Part shown: in pieces, positions 50,641-61,463 of the stretch
How positions within the stretch are numbered: position 1 is the stretch's first letter
Layout: each line of letters opens with the position of its first letter
Origin: Artemia franciscana
Taxonomy: Eukaryota > Arthropoda > Branchiopoda > Anostraca > Artemiidae
DNA length: 64,000 bases
Reading direction: 5' to 3'
NCBI RefSeq assembly: GCF_032884065.1
Contig: NC_088868.1
Span: 6,901,129-6,965,128, forward strand
Position numbers and translations under genes: made by a program
The notes under the pieces: model-generated
Database searches by the model: none
What the model was told of the DNA's origin: nothing
Seen by the model: the letters and a program-made list of their open reading frames with translations, nothing else

Positions 50641-50665
50641 CAATTTAAATGGTACCGAGATCCTT

Positions 50666-50673
50666 CGTGGGAA
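50666..50673 (+). promoter_or_regulatory. CSL/Su(H) site CGTGGGAA
   Basis: Exact YGTGRGAA match, same orientation as the site at 50572, identical core to the promoter-proximal site. Confidence 0.45.
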
Positions 50674-50820
50674 ACATTTTTGCGGGTTTCTGTAACAGTG
50701 AATTATAATGAAGCTAAAAGGGAGCATTAAATGAGGGTGTTAGTATTAATTGAATTTCAAGCGCTAAACTATGATGGATCATAAATTGACCAATGTCTTC
50801 ACATGAATGGACACAATTGT

Positions 50821-51199
50821 TGGCTTTAAGAATATTAAGCGGTTTCGAACACACTCAAGAAGTGAAGTTAGATTAACCCTAATGAAATATACCAAAATAT
50901 GATGAAAATATAATACTCTATTAACAAAATTATAGGAACTAAAGCAGAAAATTATGGGAAGAAAGCCGCCCAGAACGCATAATATTAAATGCCTAACCCC
51001 CTCTATATATTAAATATTTAAGTAAAATATAACCCAAGACCCGAATCAACTCTATATATTAAATATTTAATACAAATATAGCTAGATCGTAGTTTTTCCC
51101 ACAAGCAAATCATAACCAATTGCGGAGAGGTAAACCGATTTTTGTCAAATCTTACAGAGCGAAATTCTTGAGTGTGTTCTGAATAACTAACAAGTACCA
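50821..51199. mobile_element. TIR element (MITE) upstream of Hey, copy 2
   Basis: Diverged relative of 49852-50200. The order is shared: a start with ACACACTCAAGAAGTGAAG, then CCTAATGAAATATACCAAAA, GCCGCCCA, TATAGCTAGATCGTAG and TTTTTCCCAC, then an inverted end with ATTCTTGAGTGTGTTC and GTACCA. Its copy of the TTCCCAC word is an exact CSL site. Confidence 0.7.
51096..51103 (-). promoter_or_regulatory. CSL/Su(H) site TGTGGGAA inside MITE copy 2
   Basis: Exact YGTGRGAA match on the gene's strand. The matching place in copy 1 (50089-50096) reads GGTGGGAA, one base off the consensus. Confidence 0.4.
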
Positions 51200-52547
51200 C
51201 GGTTTCTCCTAAGGAGAGGAGGGGGACTAATAAATCATGGAAGCAGTAATTTAACGGGGCCGACACTTTCTGGGAGAAGGCAAAGTTTGAAAAACACAAA
51301 TAGGCAATTTCCATGAAAACTATCAGAAATTTTGGGAAAAATGGACATAATCTCAAGGTTTATTAATGTACACTAAACTCTAAGCCCTTTTCCCTGCACC
51401 CCACTAGGGCTGAGATGACACACGGGATCATCAAGACTTTTACACATTTTACTTTTTTTGATGGGGGAGCTTGGAGAGTGACCCATTTTTTAAGTTCTAA
51501 AAATATAAATAAGGGATAAGGAGAATGCATCAACATTAATCTACAGAACTCCTTTTTATCCTTGAAAAAAAATTGTCCTAAAAAATTCATTTGGATCCTC
51601 TATTCTGCCCGGAATATTTCTTTCTTATTTGCTCACGCACCCTGTCAAACACACCCCCTGGATTCGCCTCCATATTCTACATTTGCAGGCAGTATTTCCC
51701 AGCTCTTCCATATAATTTGCTTGTTTTGAGTTTCCTAAACCTACACTTTCCCCCTCCCTCAAGTAATTTCCTATATGTATGCCAGACATTTGGAAAAATT
51801 CCTCCTCGCGGAAATACAACATACATTTCAGAAGTGCCAAAGTTAGTTCTAAATTGTCTATTATTGCAAATTTAAGAATATTTTAATAAGGTAATCTGCG
51901 TTTGAAAACCACTGTGAATAAGTAGCATAGATAGGGGTTAGAATACAGGAGTGTGAATGTTCCTTTTCTGATTTGAAACTGATTAATCACAGTTCCATTC
52001 TGAAGCCGAATTTATTCCGGGGGAAGGAATTCAATAAATATAACAAAACTAATTAATATGAAGAACAGGCTGTATCTGACCCGTTTGGGGGGGGGGTGGT
52101 ATTCACTTTTCAAGGTAGAAAGTATTTTGCTGGGAAACAGCGGAGAATGAGACGGTACTACTCTTTTATTATTATACGGCTTTATTAGCAATGGGAATCG
52201 GCTTAATTCGGCATTTGGAACGTTTTTTTCCTGTCCAATACTGTTCAAATTGAAAACTGTTTAATCACAGCACCACCTCGAAGCCCTATGAAGGAGTTTA
52301 TTTCAGGGGGGGGGGATTCAGAGAACGTAAGACAGCCAAACTCTATGACGAAAATCAGAATTTATTAGGAAATCGTAGAAATGCGTATGCTTCTCGGTTT
52401 TTTTCCGTTATGCGTATACCACTAGTTGAAATGTATTTTCAGTGGCTTTCTTACTTCCTCCATTGTTATCTCTGCCTATGCGATAAGCAAGTGGCAAGTA
52501 CTTAGAGGAATCCATAAATTAGGGTGTGAAAACTACATAGTAAAACC
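51200..52547. other. No supported gene
   Basis: Several overlapping 70-112-codon frames on both strands, none with motifs. G runs at 52085-52097 and 52304-52314. Confidence 0.4.
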
Positions 52548-52680
52548 CAGAGCTTCGATACCAATATCGGTATCTAGGCTGTGCTGCCAGTTTCCTGTCT
52601 CCATCCGCTAGCATCGCTACCACGCACAGTGTCCCGAAAATAAATCGAGTTTTCATAACTGTATCGGTATCTAAGCTGTG
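52548..52680. mobile_element. 133-bp hAT-like MITE with 8-bp target duplication
   Basis: GTAAAACC flanks the element on both sides (52540-52547 and 52681-52688). Termini are CAGAGCTTCGATACC and GGTATCTAAGCTGTG, an imperfect inverted pair. An 8-bp duplication and CA...TG ends fit the hAT superfamily. Confidence 0.87.
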
Positions 52681-52904
52681 GTAAAACCATATATACAACT
52701 GTAATAAACAATAGTTGAGACCAGAAGCTCATTGTTTGACTCCATGTGTCCGACTTGTTGAGGCGGAGGATGCACGAAGGGAAGGATCTGCTAAAGGAAA
52801 TTTTGCTCAATATCGACTAGCATTGGTCTTCTTAATTAAGTTAAGCAGGGAACAAATTTAAATATTTGGTATATGTCTAGCCTAAATGCCACAAGAAGCG
52901 ATCT

Positions 52905-53003
52905 CCACAGAAGGTCCCTGATGAATATTCTCAGGGGGTTCGAACCGTTGTATGTATAACGGAGAAGGTCCCTGATGAATATTCTCAGAAGGTTCGAACC
53001 GAA
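52905..53003. repeat. Two direct copies of ~40 bp
   Basis: AGAAGGTCCCTGATGAATAT followed by TCTCAG..GGTTCGAACCG occurs at 52910 and 52966. The word GGTTCGAACC is palindromic and resembles a polymerase III B box, but no tRNA head precedes it. Confidence 0.8.
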
Positions 53004-53246
53004 CTATTCATAAAAAGTAGTTTTAGCACCTTCACAGTATTGTCCAGGCATACCGTTCCGGCTCTATTCGAATAAATCCCTCATTAGTTAAAGCAAACCG
53101 AAAAATAATTATTTTTCCTATGTATAGTCAACGATTAGTCTGCAAAAGTAATTTCTTTAGGCCAGGAATCTTAAGCCAGTTTCTGTCATTGGGATGTAAG
53201 CATTGCTATGTGCAAATGGATTTAATCTATTACTAATAGGAAGTAA

Positions 53247-53761
53247 AGGGCGCAACACACGTAGTTTTTTGGGGGGTGGAGGACCGGTCTCAGCAGCTCA
53301 ATGGGCAAACAGTGGCGGTACAATAACAATGACTTTTGCGCGAGATTTTTCAAAACTAAACGTCATTGACATACTGAAGATTATCAATAGTTGTATGATT
53401 GACTTGAGCTTATTATTTAAACCTTATACTATTACTATTAAGTTCTTTTATTTTAAAATTTGTATTGTTTTTTATTTTTATTTGAATAATTTAAATAAAT
53501 TTAAAAATCTTTCATTATTAAACTATGGGGCTCCTTTATTATCAAATATTTAATTTACGGAGTTTTTTTTTGATGATCCCAATGAAATTCAACGATGTTT
53601 TTGCAAATTGATACCAAAAACAAAAAAAAATTTCAAACTCAAATCGGCGCAGTTTTATTTATTTTTTTGCAAATCGTCACCGATCGTTTTTTTTTGCAAA
53701 AGTGCTTTGCAAATCGTTTTGCAAATCGTTTTTGTAAAACACGCTACGTGCGTCCAGCCCT
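53247..53761. mobile_element. 515-bp PIF/Harbinger-like MITE
   Basis: Flanked by TAA on both sides (53244-53246 and 53762-53764). Left end AGGGCGCAACACACGTAG, right end reverse-complemented AGGGCTGGACGCACGTAG: 14 of 18 bases agree. A TWA target duplication with GGGC-type ends is the PIF/Harbinger pattern. No transposase; the 116-codon frame across the left end is chance. Confidence 0.8.
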
Positions 53762-53954
53762 TAAAAGTTAATACCATTTATAGCAGGGTCGCCACGTGGC
53801 TATTACTCTTATCAAAATTTTATACACATGTTACTGATTGTCACCATCATTCCAATCAAACTGACATATCCTTGTGTCCCCATCTACTGCTGACATCTAG
53901 TTGACATATGCAAGGTTACAAGACAAAAACAAAGGCACGTAGCTCACTTCAATC

Positions 53955-54800
53955 AAACAGTTCATAGTGACGAACAATGAGTAAGGAGCTAAGCGGCTCA
54001 CTAGAAAACGCAACTGTTAAAAGCGGAATTTTAATATCAATAGATATATCGAACGAATTGGTTTTATTATTCTGATTCGAAATGCTTAAGGTTCATTAAG
54101 CTTAGTGTTACTACCAAAAGCTAAGAGCTAATCATTTTTAGATTCATTTTAGTGAGAGTTTTTATTTCCCTGATTTTTAAAAAAAGGAGAAATACTTCCT
54201 TAAAATCAAAGAATCTTAATGAAAATCACACCAGCGGATTCATCTTATCAGAGAACCCTACGGGAGAGGTTTTAAGCTCCTATCTGCAAAAATGTGAATT
54301 TTGTATTTTTTGCCAGAAGAAAGATCACGGTCGCTTGTTTATACTTTTGTTTTTTGCTTTTTCTGTTTTTTTTCCCAGTGGTGATCGTATCGAACTAATG
54401 GTGCTTGAAAATCGAGAGAGGGCTCAGTCGAACAGAAATTTAAAGTTTTAGTGCTCTTTTTGATTGAACAAAAAAATAGAGGGCTGGTTGCCCTCTATTT
54501 TCTACCATGTCCCACTTTTCCCAAAATCGTTGATTATTTTTTCTGAGAGGTATTTTGTTCAACATAATTGAAAGGTTCAAAAACTATGCCTTCAGAGATA
54601 ACTTGACCCTCCAAATCCCTTTAAATTATAAGATTGAAAAATTGTTTACATATAGTATTTGCTATTGAGAAGTTTGCATTCATTTTTCGGACGGGGAGAT
54701 TTTCTGCTGGGAGGATTTTCCAAGGCAATCTACTTTTTTTCTTTAGGATTTTCTTTGCCAAAACAGTGAAGTATGAAAGTTTACCAGGCTTTTGCAAATA
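53955..54800. mobile_element. Fold-back family, old left part
   Basis: Starts AACAGTTCATAGTGACGAAC then TAAGGAGCTAAGCGGCTCA and follows the family order (TCAATAGATATATCGAACG, TTCATCTTATCAGAGAACCC, GGTGATCGTATCGAAC). It fades at about 54.8 kb in DNA like 22.65-22.73 kb. Confidence 0.7.
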
Positions 54801-55211
54801 TAACGAAAAGCTTAGCAAAAAAAAAAATCAAACGTACTATAACGTCAGCCCTACAAGAAATTAAGAAAAGACCATCCGGTTCAGGAAGGGGAGGTCTGAA
54901 AACATCAAAACAATGAAGTAGACCAAAATCATCTAGGCTAACCAGAAATACACCATTTTGTGAAAATTTTACACCTCTAGTTTCCTTGTACAAGAAGAAA
55001 AGTAAACTCCAGAATTAAAAATACAACCTCTGAGTAAGCGCTTTTAATAAACAGCTATATTAATCAATCTGGGGAACCCTAAATGAATCACCAAGGTCTG
55101 TAAGAGCCAAGCCTTTTACCATACATGACCATTAAGGAGGAGTTGTCCCAAGAACACCATAAACTGGATATACCTGTGATACCTCCAGTTTCTTAATAGT
55201 TTCCTGTAACC
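54801..55211. other. No supported gene
   Basis: Nothing recognisable. Confidence 0.4.
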
Positions 55212-55344
55212 CACAGCTTAGATACCAATACAGTTATGAAAACTCGATTTATTTTTGGGACATAGTGTGCGGTAGCGATGCTAGCGGCTGGAGACAGGAA
55301 ACTGGCAGCACAGCTTAGATACCAATATTGGTATCGAAGCTGTG
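55212..55344. mobile_element. 133-bp hAT-like MITE, second copy, inverted
   Basis: Same length and about 95% like 52548-52680, but reversed. Ends are CACAGCTTAGATACC and GGTATCGAAGCTGTG. The terminal 35 bp (CAGCTTAGATACCAATATTG ...) are palindromic by themselves. Unlike copy 1, I see no 8-bp duplication. Confidence 0.85.
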
Positions 55345-56090
55345 TATGCAACAAAACCAAATTGCGTTCCCACCTACGGTGCTGTAGTAAGATTTACGCG
55401 TCGGAGCGCGGGCTTGGAGGAGGCGCCAAGCTACCACGAAGACTTGAGACTTCTTGTCGATACCTTAGGTGCGTCTGGAGGAAAAAGAGGATTTAATATA
55501 TAAGGTTGGGTCTTTCCTCTAAAATTCACAGCCTACCCGTCTAAGTCTTTCTTTCATTTTGAAAATCAATAACTCCGTCAAAAGTAATTTAATTATAGTT
55601 CTCAGGTTATGTGGAATAAAAATATTTTTTGTTTTAACAATCCTATCTATTATGTTAAGGAAAGAGGTTTTTTTTTTCATCCATACTTCTCGCAAGCATA
55701 AGCTGTCAAGTTCAGATTTCTTTCCAAAAATTCTTTATAGATTGATATAGACGGATATAGATAGATATAGACATGGATATAGACGTTGTATAGATAACAA
55801 CGAGGAATTCTTAATGCTAGTATCGTAGTCAACTTTTTAGTTAACTAAGAATCCGTTAATAAAATTTGTCCGTTAATAAAGTTTGCCTCTTAATCCTCAT
55901 TTTTTTAGGAGAAATATGTTTGACTATGCTTGTGATTCGGAAGCTGAACAGCTGACAGCCTTTCTTATCATTCCAGAAACATTTCGAGTGTTAAGTAAAA
56001 AATTACATTCATATAACCGCACAGAGATGAAAGTTACGAAATGCCCCTCCCCTTGAAACTACATTTGTCCCATGCCCCTCACCTTGAACA
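55345..56090. other. No supported gene
   Basis: Contains a short ATAGACGGATATAGATAGAT-type repeat at 55745-55790 and a pair of GTTAATAAA words. No gene. Confidence 0.4.
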
Positions 56091-56091
56091 A

Positions 56092-57812
56092 AATATCAAA
56101 CAGTTCGTGGTAACGAACTGTTTGATATTGTTAACGTAATTGTTAACGATTGTTAACGTAAGGAGCGACCCGGCTCAATAGTAACCGACACTCTAAAAAA
56201 CTGAATTTGTATAACAATAGTTACATCAAAAGAATCACATTTTGACGCTGATTTGAAGAGCCTGAAGAGCCTGAAGCCCACATTTTGAAGAGCCTGAGAA
56301 AATTTGCTTTAATTCAGAAAATAGGGGGAAACACCCTTTAAAAGTCATTGCATCTTAACAAAAATCACAACGTCAGATTCAGCGTATCAGAGAACCTTAC
56401 AGTAGAAGTTCTAAGCATCTATCTGCAAAAATGTTGAATTTTGCATTTTCTGCCATAAGACAGATCACGGATGCGTGTTTATTTGTTTGTTTTTTGGTTG
56501 TTTTTTTCCCCAGGGGTGATCGTATCGACCCATTGGTCCTAGAATGTCGTATGAGGGCTCATTCTAACGGAAATGAAAAGTTCTAGTGCCCTTTTTAAGT
56601 GACCAAAAAATTGGAGGGCACCTAGGCCCCCTCCCACGCTCATTTTTCCCAAAGTCACGGATCAAAATTCTGAGATAGCCATTTTATTCAGCATAGTTGA
56701 AAAACCTAATAACCATGTCTTTGGGGATGACCTACTCCTCCATAGTCCCCGTGGGAGGAGCTGCAAGTTACAAACTTTGACCAGTGTTTACACATAGTAA
56801 TGGTTATTGGTAAGTGTACAGACGCTTTCTGTGGGATTTCTTAGGCTGGGGGAGGGGTTGGGGGAGGGGGTTATGCGGGAGGATCTTTCCATGGAAGAAT
56901 TAGTCAGGGAGGAAGAAAATTTCCATGAACGGAGCGCAGGATTTTTTAACATTCTTTAAAGAACAATAAAAAAAAATATGAAAGTTTTTTCAACTGAAAG
57001 TAAGGAGCAGCATTAAAACTTAAATCAAACAGAAATTATTACAAATATGAGAGGTTCACCTCCTCCTAATACCTTGCTCTTTATGCTAAAGTAACTTTAT
57101 TAATTTCAACCATTTATTCTACGGCCTTTGTGATTCAGGGGTCATTCTTAAGGAATTGGGACAAAATTTAAGCTTTAGTGTAAAGAGCGAGGTATTGACG
57201 AGGTGGTGAACCCCCTCATATACGCATAAAAACATACAAATATAGAAGTTCGTTAAGTAAGCTAATTCGTAAGTTGCGTATATTTTTACTAATAAAAACG
57301 TTCGTAAAAAATTAAAAGTTCCAGTTGCTTTTTTAAATAACGAAAAAATTGGAGAATAACTATGCCTACTCCCCCGCTCTTTTTTTCTCAAAATCGTCCG
57401 ATCAAAACTATGAGAAAGCCATTTAGCCATAAAAATAAATTAATATGCAGATTTCGTTTTAATTATTCATGTGCGGAGAGCCAAAATCAACACATGCCTT
57501 AATTTAAAAACGTTCAGAAATTAAATAAAAAAACTAGTTTTTTAACTGAAAGTAAGGAGCGATATTAAAATTTAAAACGAACAGAAATTACTCCGTACAT
57601 AAAAGGGGCTGTTCCCTCCTCAACGCCCCACTCTTTACGCTAAAGTTTGACTCTTTCTCTCAATTTTGCTTTATTAAACAGTAAAAACTTTAGCGTAAAG
57701 AGCGGGGCGTTGAGAAGGGAACAGCCCCTTTCATGCACGGAGTAATGTCTGTTCGTTTTAAGTTTTAATATTGCTCCTTACTTTCAGTTAAAAAACTTGT
57801 TTTTTTATTTAA
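56092..57812. mobile_element. Fold-back element with palindromic left tip
   Basis: The left tip 56092-56129 is a palindrome with 17-bp arms, AATATCAAACAGTTCGT and its complement around GGTA. The usual TAAGGAGCGACCCGGCTCAA follows at 56159 after a GTTAACG triplication. The right end is the family hairpin (57535-57812; AACTTTAGCGTAAAGAGCGG arm), ending TTTTTATTTAATTAA. Orientation is opposite to 19021-20724. Confidence 0.87.
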
Positions 57813-58645
57813 TTAACTACAAAAAACCTGCATTTCAGATATCTATCTCCCTCCTCAAGCTTTAAAGAAATTTGGCTTACCCCTCCCTTTCTTTAAGGAT
57901 TTATGTTTCCTTTTTCTACCCCTCATCTTGAATATGCTTGTCAACTAATAATGTAAATCGAACGAGGCGAAATAAATTATTTTTTCCAATCCAAATATAT
58001 TTCAGTTTTTGATTGTTCACTATAGCGTAAATTATTGTTTTTTTATTGGTTCTAAAAATGTCTAGTTTTGTGATAAATGAAGTGAGCTGGCGGGGAATTT
58101 TGAAATCTAATCTAAAAGCAATCTGCACACAGAATTCTTGTTGAAACTTGCGGCCACGATGCTCCATCGGTTGGGGTTCAAACTTCATCGGGACGGGTTC
58201 AAAACTTGAGGATAACTTGAAAACTTGAGCTTTTTAACTTGAGGATAAAAAATGTTCTGGTGCATCAAAGATTTTGAAGACAAAGCATTAGAGGAATCAG
58301 CCATCAGTTTCAAGTAAATGATCCATCAGTTTCAAAACCTTTAAAACGGTAGGAATGATCCTGAAGCTGGTATATTGGTTGTTTATATTTATTTTGCATT
58401 TTTTTTTAAACGGAAAGAAATTATTCAGGGTCTTAATACCTTTTTTTTAATATTTAACATGTGAAATCTTTATTCAGGGTCTCAATACCTTTTTTTTAAG
58501 GATTAAACATGCGAATTTCTCTGATAGAAGTTGTAATACAAGCAAAACGAAAAGAAAATTTAGCAACCGGGTACCGAAAGTAACCGTAAGTAGAGTAACT
58601 ACTTGATTCACAGAATTCTTGCTTTCCGAAAAGGTTGAAGAATAA
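57813..58645. other. No supported gene
   Basis: Two short direct repeats: ATTCAGGGTCTTAATACCTT / ATTCAGGGTCTCAATACCTT at 58424 and 58472. No coding block recognised. Confidence 0.4.
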
Positions 58646-58765
58646 AACAGTTCGTGGTAATGAACTGTAAGTAAGAAGTGACGCGGTTCAATAATGACGG
58701 AAACTCTAAAAACGAAATTTTTATATCAAAGGATACATCAAAAGAATCAGTTTATGCCGAGTCTG
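58646..58765. mobile_element. Fold-back family, 120-bp left-end fragment
   Basis: AACAGTTCGTGGTAATGAAC, TAAGAAGTGACGCGGTTCAA and ATACATCAAAAGAATCAG are the terminal blocks. The body is missing. It abuts the 3' end of the LINE fragment. Confidence 0.75.
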
Positions 58766-60062
58766 AAAATATACTACAACTACTAACAATTCACCGCAGC
58801 ACCAAGCCACCTGAGGCCAACACAGCTACGCACGCTCCTCCTCCATCCCAATCTATTCAAATCCTCCCTCTTTACACCCTCCCAGGAAGTTCTCATTTCC
58901 TTTAAATCTTACTTTATGACATCCTCCCACCCCAGACAAGGACAACCTGCTTTCCGTTTAGCCCTAGACGGTTTGCTGAAAAGCACAATCATCCGCAATC
59001 TGTCATCCTTCATCCGCAGAATGTGCACTAGCCACCTCAACCTTTCTGTCGTCATAGCCCTAGAAAGCGGAATTGAACCATATTTTTCATACAGCCTACT
59101 GTTTGAAATACGGTCAGTCAGCCGGGTACCCAGAATCTTCTGGGTACCCGATTCTGAACCCTTCCGGGTTCAGAATCGGGTGCACAGAAGCATCCGTAGG
59201 CAATTTCTCTGGAAAATATCTAGCAAATCTTCATCCGGTTTTTGGAGTGTCCATGCTTCAAAGCCATATTCGATCACTGTTATCATTGTAGCTTCCAATA
59301 TTCTAATCTTGATTTGTAGACTATTCTTCCAAACTTTTTTTAACTGTGAAAAAACACCCTGGGCCTTAGCTATTCTACTTCTAACTTCTTCACTGCTCCC
59401 ACCGTCTTTACTAATAATACTACCTAGGTAAGTGAAGCTGTTCGCTAGATTAATATCTTCGTTACCCAACACCACCTTTTCATCTTCACTTATTCCTAGC
59501 CTTAGCGGCTTAGTCTTCTTAACATTAATTTTCAATCCTATTCTAACACCATGAACTCGCAAAACTCTAAAAGTTAATTCATTTCGCTCACACTTTTATC
59601 TAGGATGCTTAAATCATCAGCATAATCTAAGTCCAGGAGAGTTTTTCCTCCCCATTTGATTCCGTGGTCTCCACTTGCCTTTCCTGTTTTCTTAAAGACA
59701 AAGTCCATCAAAATGATCAATATAAAGGGGGATAGAACACAACCCTGCTTAACCCCTGAATTAATACAAAACCAGTTGCTAACCTCATTTTCTGCCTTAA
59801 CCGCAGCAGTGTTATTCTCGTACATAGCACATAGCACATACATAGCACTAATCACATTAATGTATTTGTCTGGTATACCATACATGGATGAGACTTTTGC
59901 TAAAGCTCTTTTATCAACAGAATCGAACGCTTGCTCATAATTTATGAAACTGAGGAACCGAGGTGTTTGACAACTAAAGCACTTCTCTCATCCAGGAGTC
60001 TAACAGAATCTTAACTTCCCGAGAGGTAGTTACCCTTCCAAAATATCAGCTTTAAATTAACC
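58766..60062 (-). pseudogene. Non-LTR reverse transcriptase pseudogene
   Basis: On the minus strand: VNLKL..., WKGNYLSGS, then ALAKVSSMYGIPDKYINVIS and, after an extra 12 bp repeat (CATAGCACATAG), YENNTAAVKAENEVSNWFC, SGVKQGCVLSPFILIILMDF, LDLDYADDLSILDKSVSEMN (catalytic YADD), then after a frameshift GLKINVKKTKPLRLG, NSFTYLGSIISKDGG and ILEATMITVIEYGFEAW. The tail reads MKDDRLRMIVLFSKPSRAKR, GCPCLGWEDVIK and RLGWRRSVRSCVGLRWLGAA. It is the same family as 18.85 and 28.1 kb. A double hairpin interrupts it at 59117-59175. Confidence 0.87.
59117..59175. repeat. Two adjacent hairpins inside the RT pseudogene
   Basis: CGGGTACCCAGAA with TTCTGGGTACCCG, then at once GATTCTGAACCC with GGGTTCAGAATC. 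Both pairs are perfect with 3-4 base loops. In the related sequence LGTRLTDRIS would be continuous, so about 50 bp were inserted with a copy of the TR codons. Confidence 0.85.
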
Positions 60063-60520
60063 CAAAACAATACTAGATGGCACTAATACTAGATGGCACT
60101 AGCACTAATCACTTTAATGTATTTGTCTGGTATACCATACAATCCCACACGAGCCTAACTCAGAATCAGTTAACACAACGTAACCTAAATAAAAAAATCA
60201 ATTGTGGTGCCATTTATAACTTTATAATTTTTTAGGGACTTGGAATTTTTACCAGATTTTGTTAATAGGTTGTATGATTTTGAAAATACAACGTAAGGTT
60301 TTGATAGTGCAAAAAAGGATTCTCATTATATCAGACGAGAATTTGATAATGTAGTGCAAGAGGTTTGATAAAATTACACAAGATTTTGATAATACTTGAT
60401 ATTATTTTGATAGTACCAGACCCGATTTTGCTATAACCATTCTAATTTTTGATAATAACTTGCAAGATTTATAAAGTATCTCGAAATCCACCTGAACTTT
60501 TAGACTGAATCAAATAGTAC
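60063..60520. other. Short RT scrap and AT-rich DNA
   Basis: At 60105-60145 the TTTGTCTGGTATACCATAC word of the LINE (GIPDKYI region) appears again. TTTTGATA words are repeated at 60290-60440. No gene. Confidence 0.5.
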
Positions 60521-60524
60521 GAGC

Positions 60525-60785
60525 AACTTTAAAGAGAGGAAAATGGTGCTAGTGTAGAATAATGGTGCTAGTGTAGAGCTAGTGTAGAGCAACTTTAAAG
60601 AGAGGAAAATGGTGCTAGTGTAGAGCAATGGTGCTAGTGTAGACCTAGTGTAGAGCAGATTTAAAGAGAGGAAAATGGTGCTAGTGTAGAGCTAGCGTAG
60701 AGCAACTTTAAAGAGAGGAAAATGGTGCTAGTGTAGAGCTAGTGTAGAGCAACTTTAAAGAGAGGAAAATGGTGCTAGTGTCGAC
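60525..60785. repeat. 47-bp minisatellite, about 5 units
   Basis: AAAGAGAGGAAAATGGTGCT starts near 60530, 60594, 60661, 60708 and 60755 (spacing 64, 67, 47 and 47). The longer spacings come from an extra GTGCTAGTGTAGA piece. The repeated word GGTGCTAGTGT is the outer edge of the adjoining inverted-repeat element. Confidence 0.9.
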
Positions 60786-61012
60786 GAAAACATCACCATC
60801 ACTATCTAGCATTTGGTGTTTCTAGGCATTTTTTAGCGTAATAATAAAGACAAATTTGTGTTATAAGTGTAACTGCACAAACATTACTGTAGTTATAATT
60901 GTATGATCTTAGTTTCTGAGAAAAACAGAATTACTGAGTTTAAAAAATGCCAAGAAACACCAAAGGCTACATAGCGTTGGTGATTTTTTCTGTTGACACT
61001 AGTGCCGATTTG
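60768..61012. mobile_element. TIR element with ~70-bp inverted ends
   Basis: Left end GGTGCTAGTGTCGACGAAAA through TTTGGTGTTTCTAGGCATTT (to about 60833). The right end, reverse-complemented, is GGCACTAGTGTCAACAGAAA through TTTGGTGTTTCTTGGCATTT. About 80% identity over 68 bp, around a 110-bp core. Non-coding. Confidence 0.82.
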
Positions 61013-61463
61013 CACTCTTAGAAATCGACTACGCTCTTTGTTCTGAAGATTAAGCTATATTTTGAAACTTGGTTTAGCACATCTAGAATATAGTTTCATA
61101 CCAAAAAAATACAGGCTACTTTTCGTAAATCGAAACGTTCTCGGTCAATTTTATTTTCCAAAATCACAAGTTCTCTGAAGTTAAAAATAAATTAAAATTT
61201 AGATATTTTCAAGAAAATTCTTTTCAACGCGATTTTTTAAGAACGTTATAATTAGAAATTTTATTAGTGTTCATTTTATTATATAATTTTATTAATATTA
61301 TTTTATTTATATTAGATTATTTTATTTCATTATTTTATTTTATTACTGTTTATTTTGTGTTTATTTATTAGTGTCTATTAGTGTTTTATTAGAAATCTCT
61401 TTTTTGAATCCTATAAAACATTAAATTCTCCAATAGCTCACTTCACGTAGCTTCACTCAGGAT
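61013..61463. other. AT-rich DNA, no gene
   Basis: TTTTATTA-type simple sequence at 61265-61390. Confidence 0.45.

Noticed and set aside
52905..53003. tRNA genes, because of GGTTCGAACC
   Set aside because: The word is a chance palindrome within a 40-bp duplication; there is no A box or acceptor stem.
58678..59431. 75- and 171-codon plus-strand frames
   Set aside because: They overlap the minus-strand LINE tail (GWEDVIK, RRSVRSCVG) and have no motif of their own.
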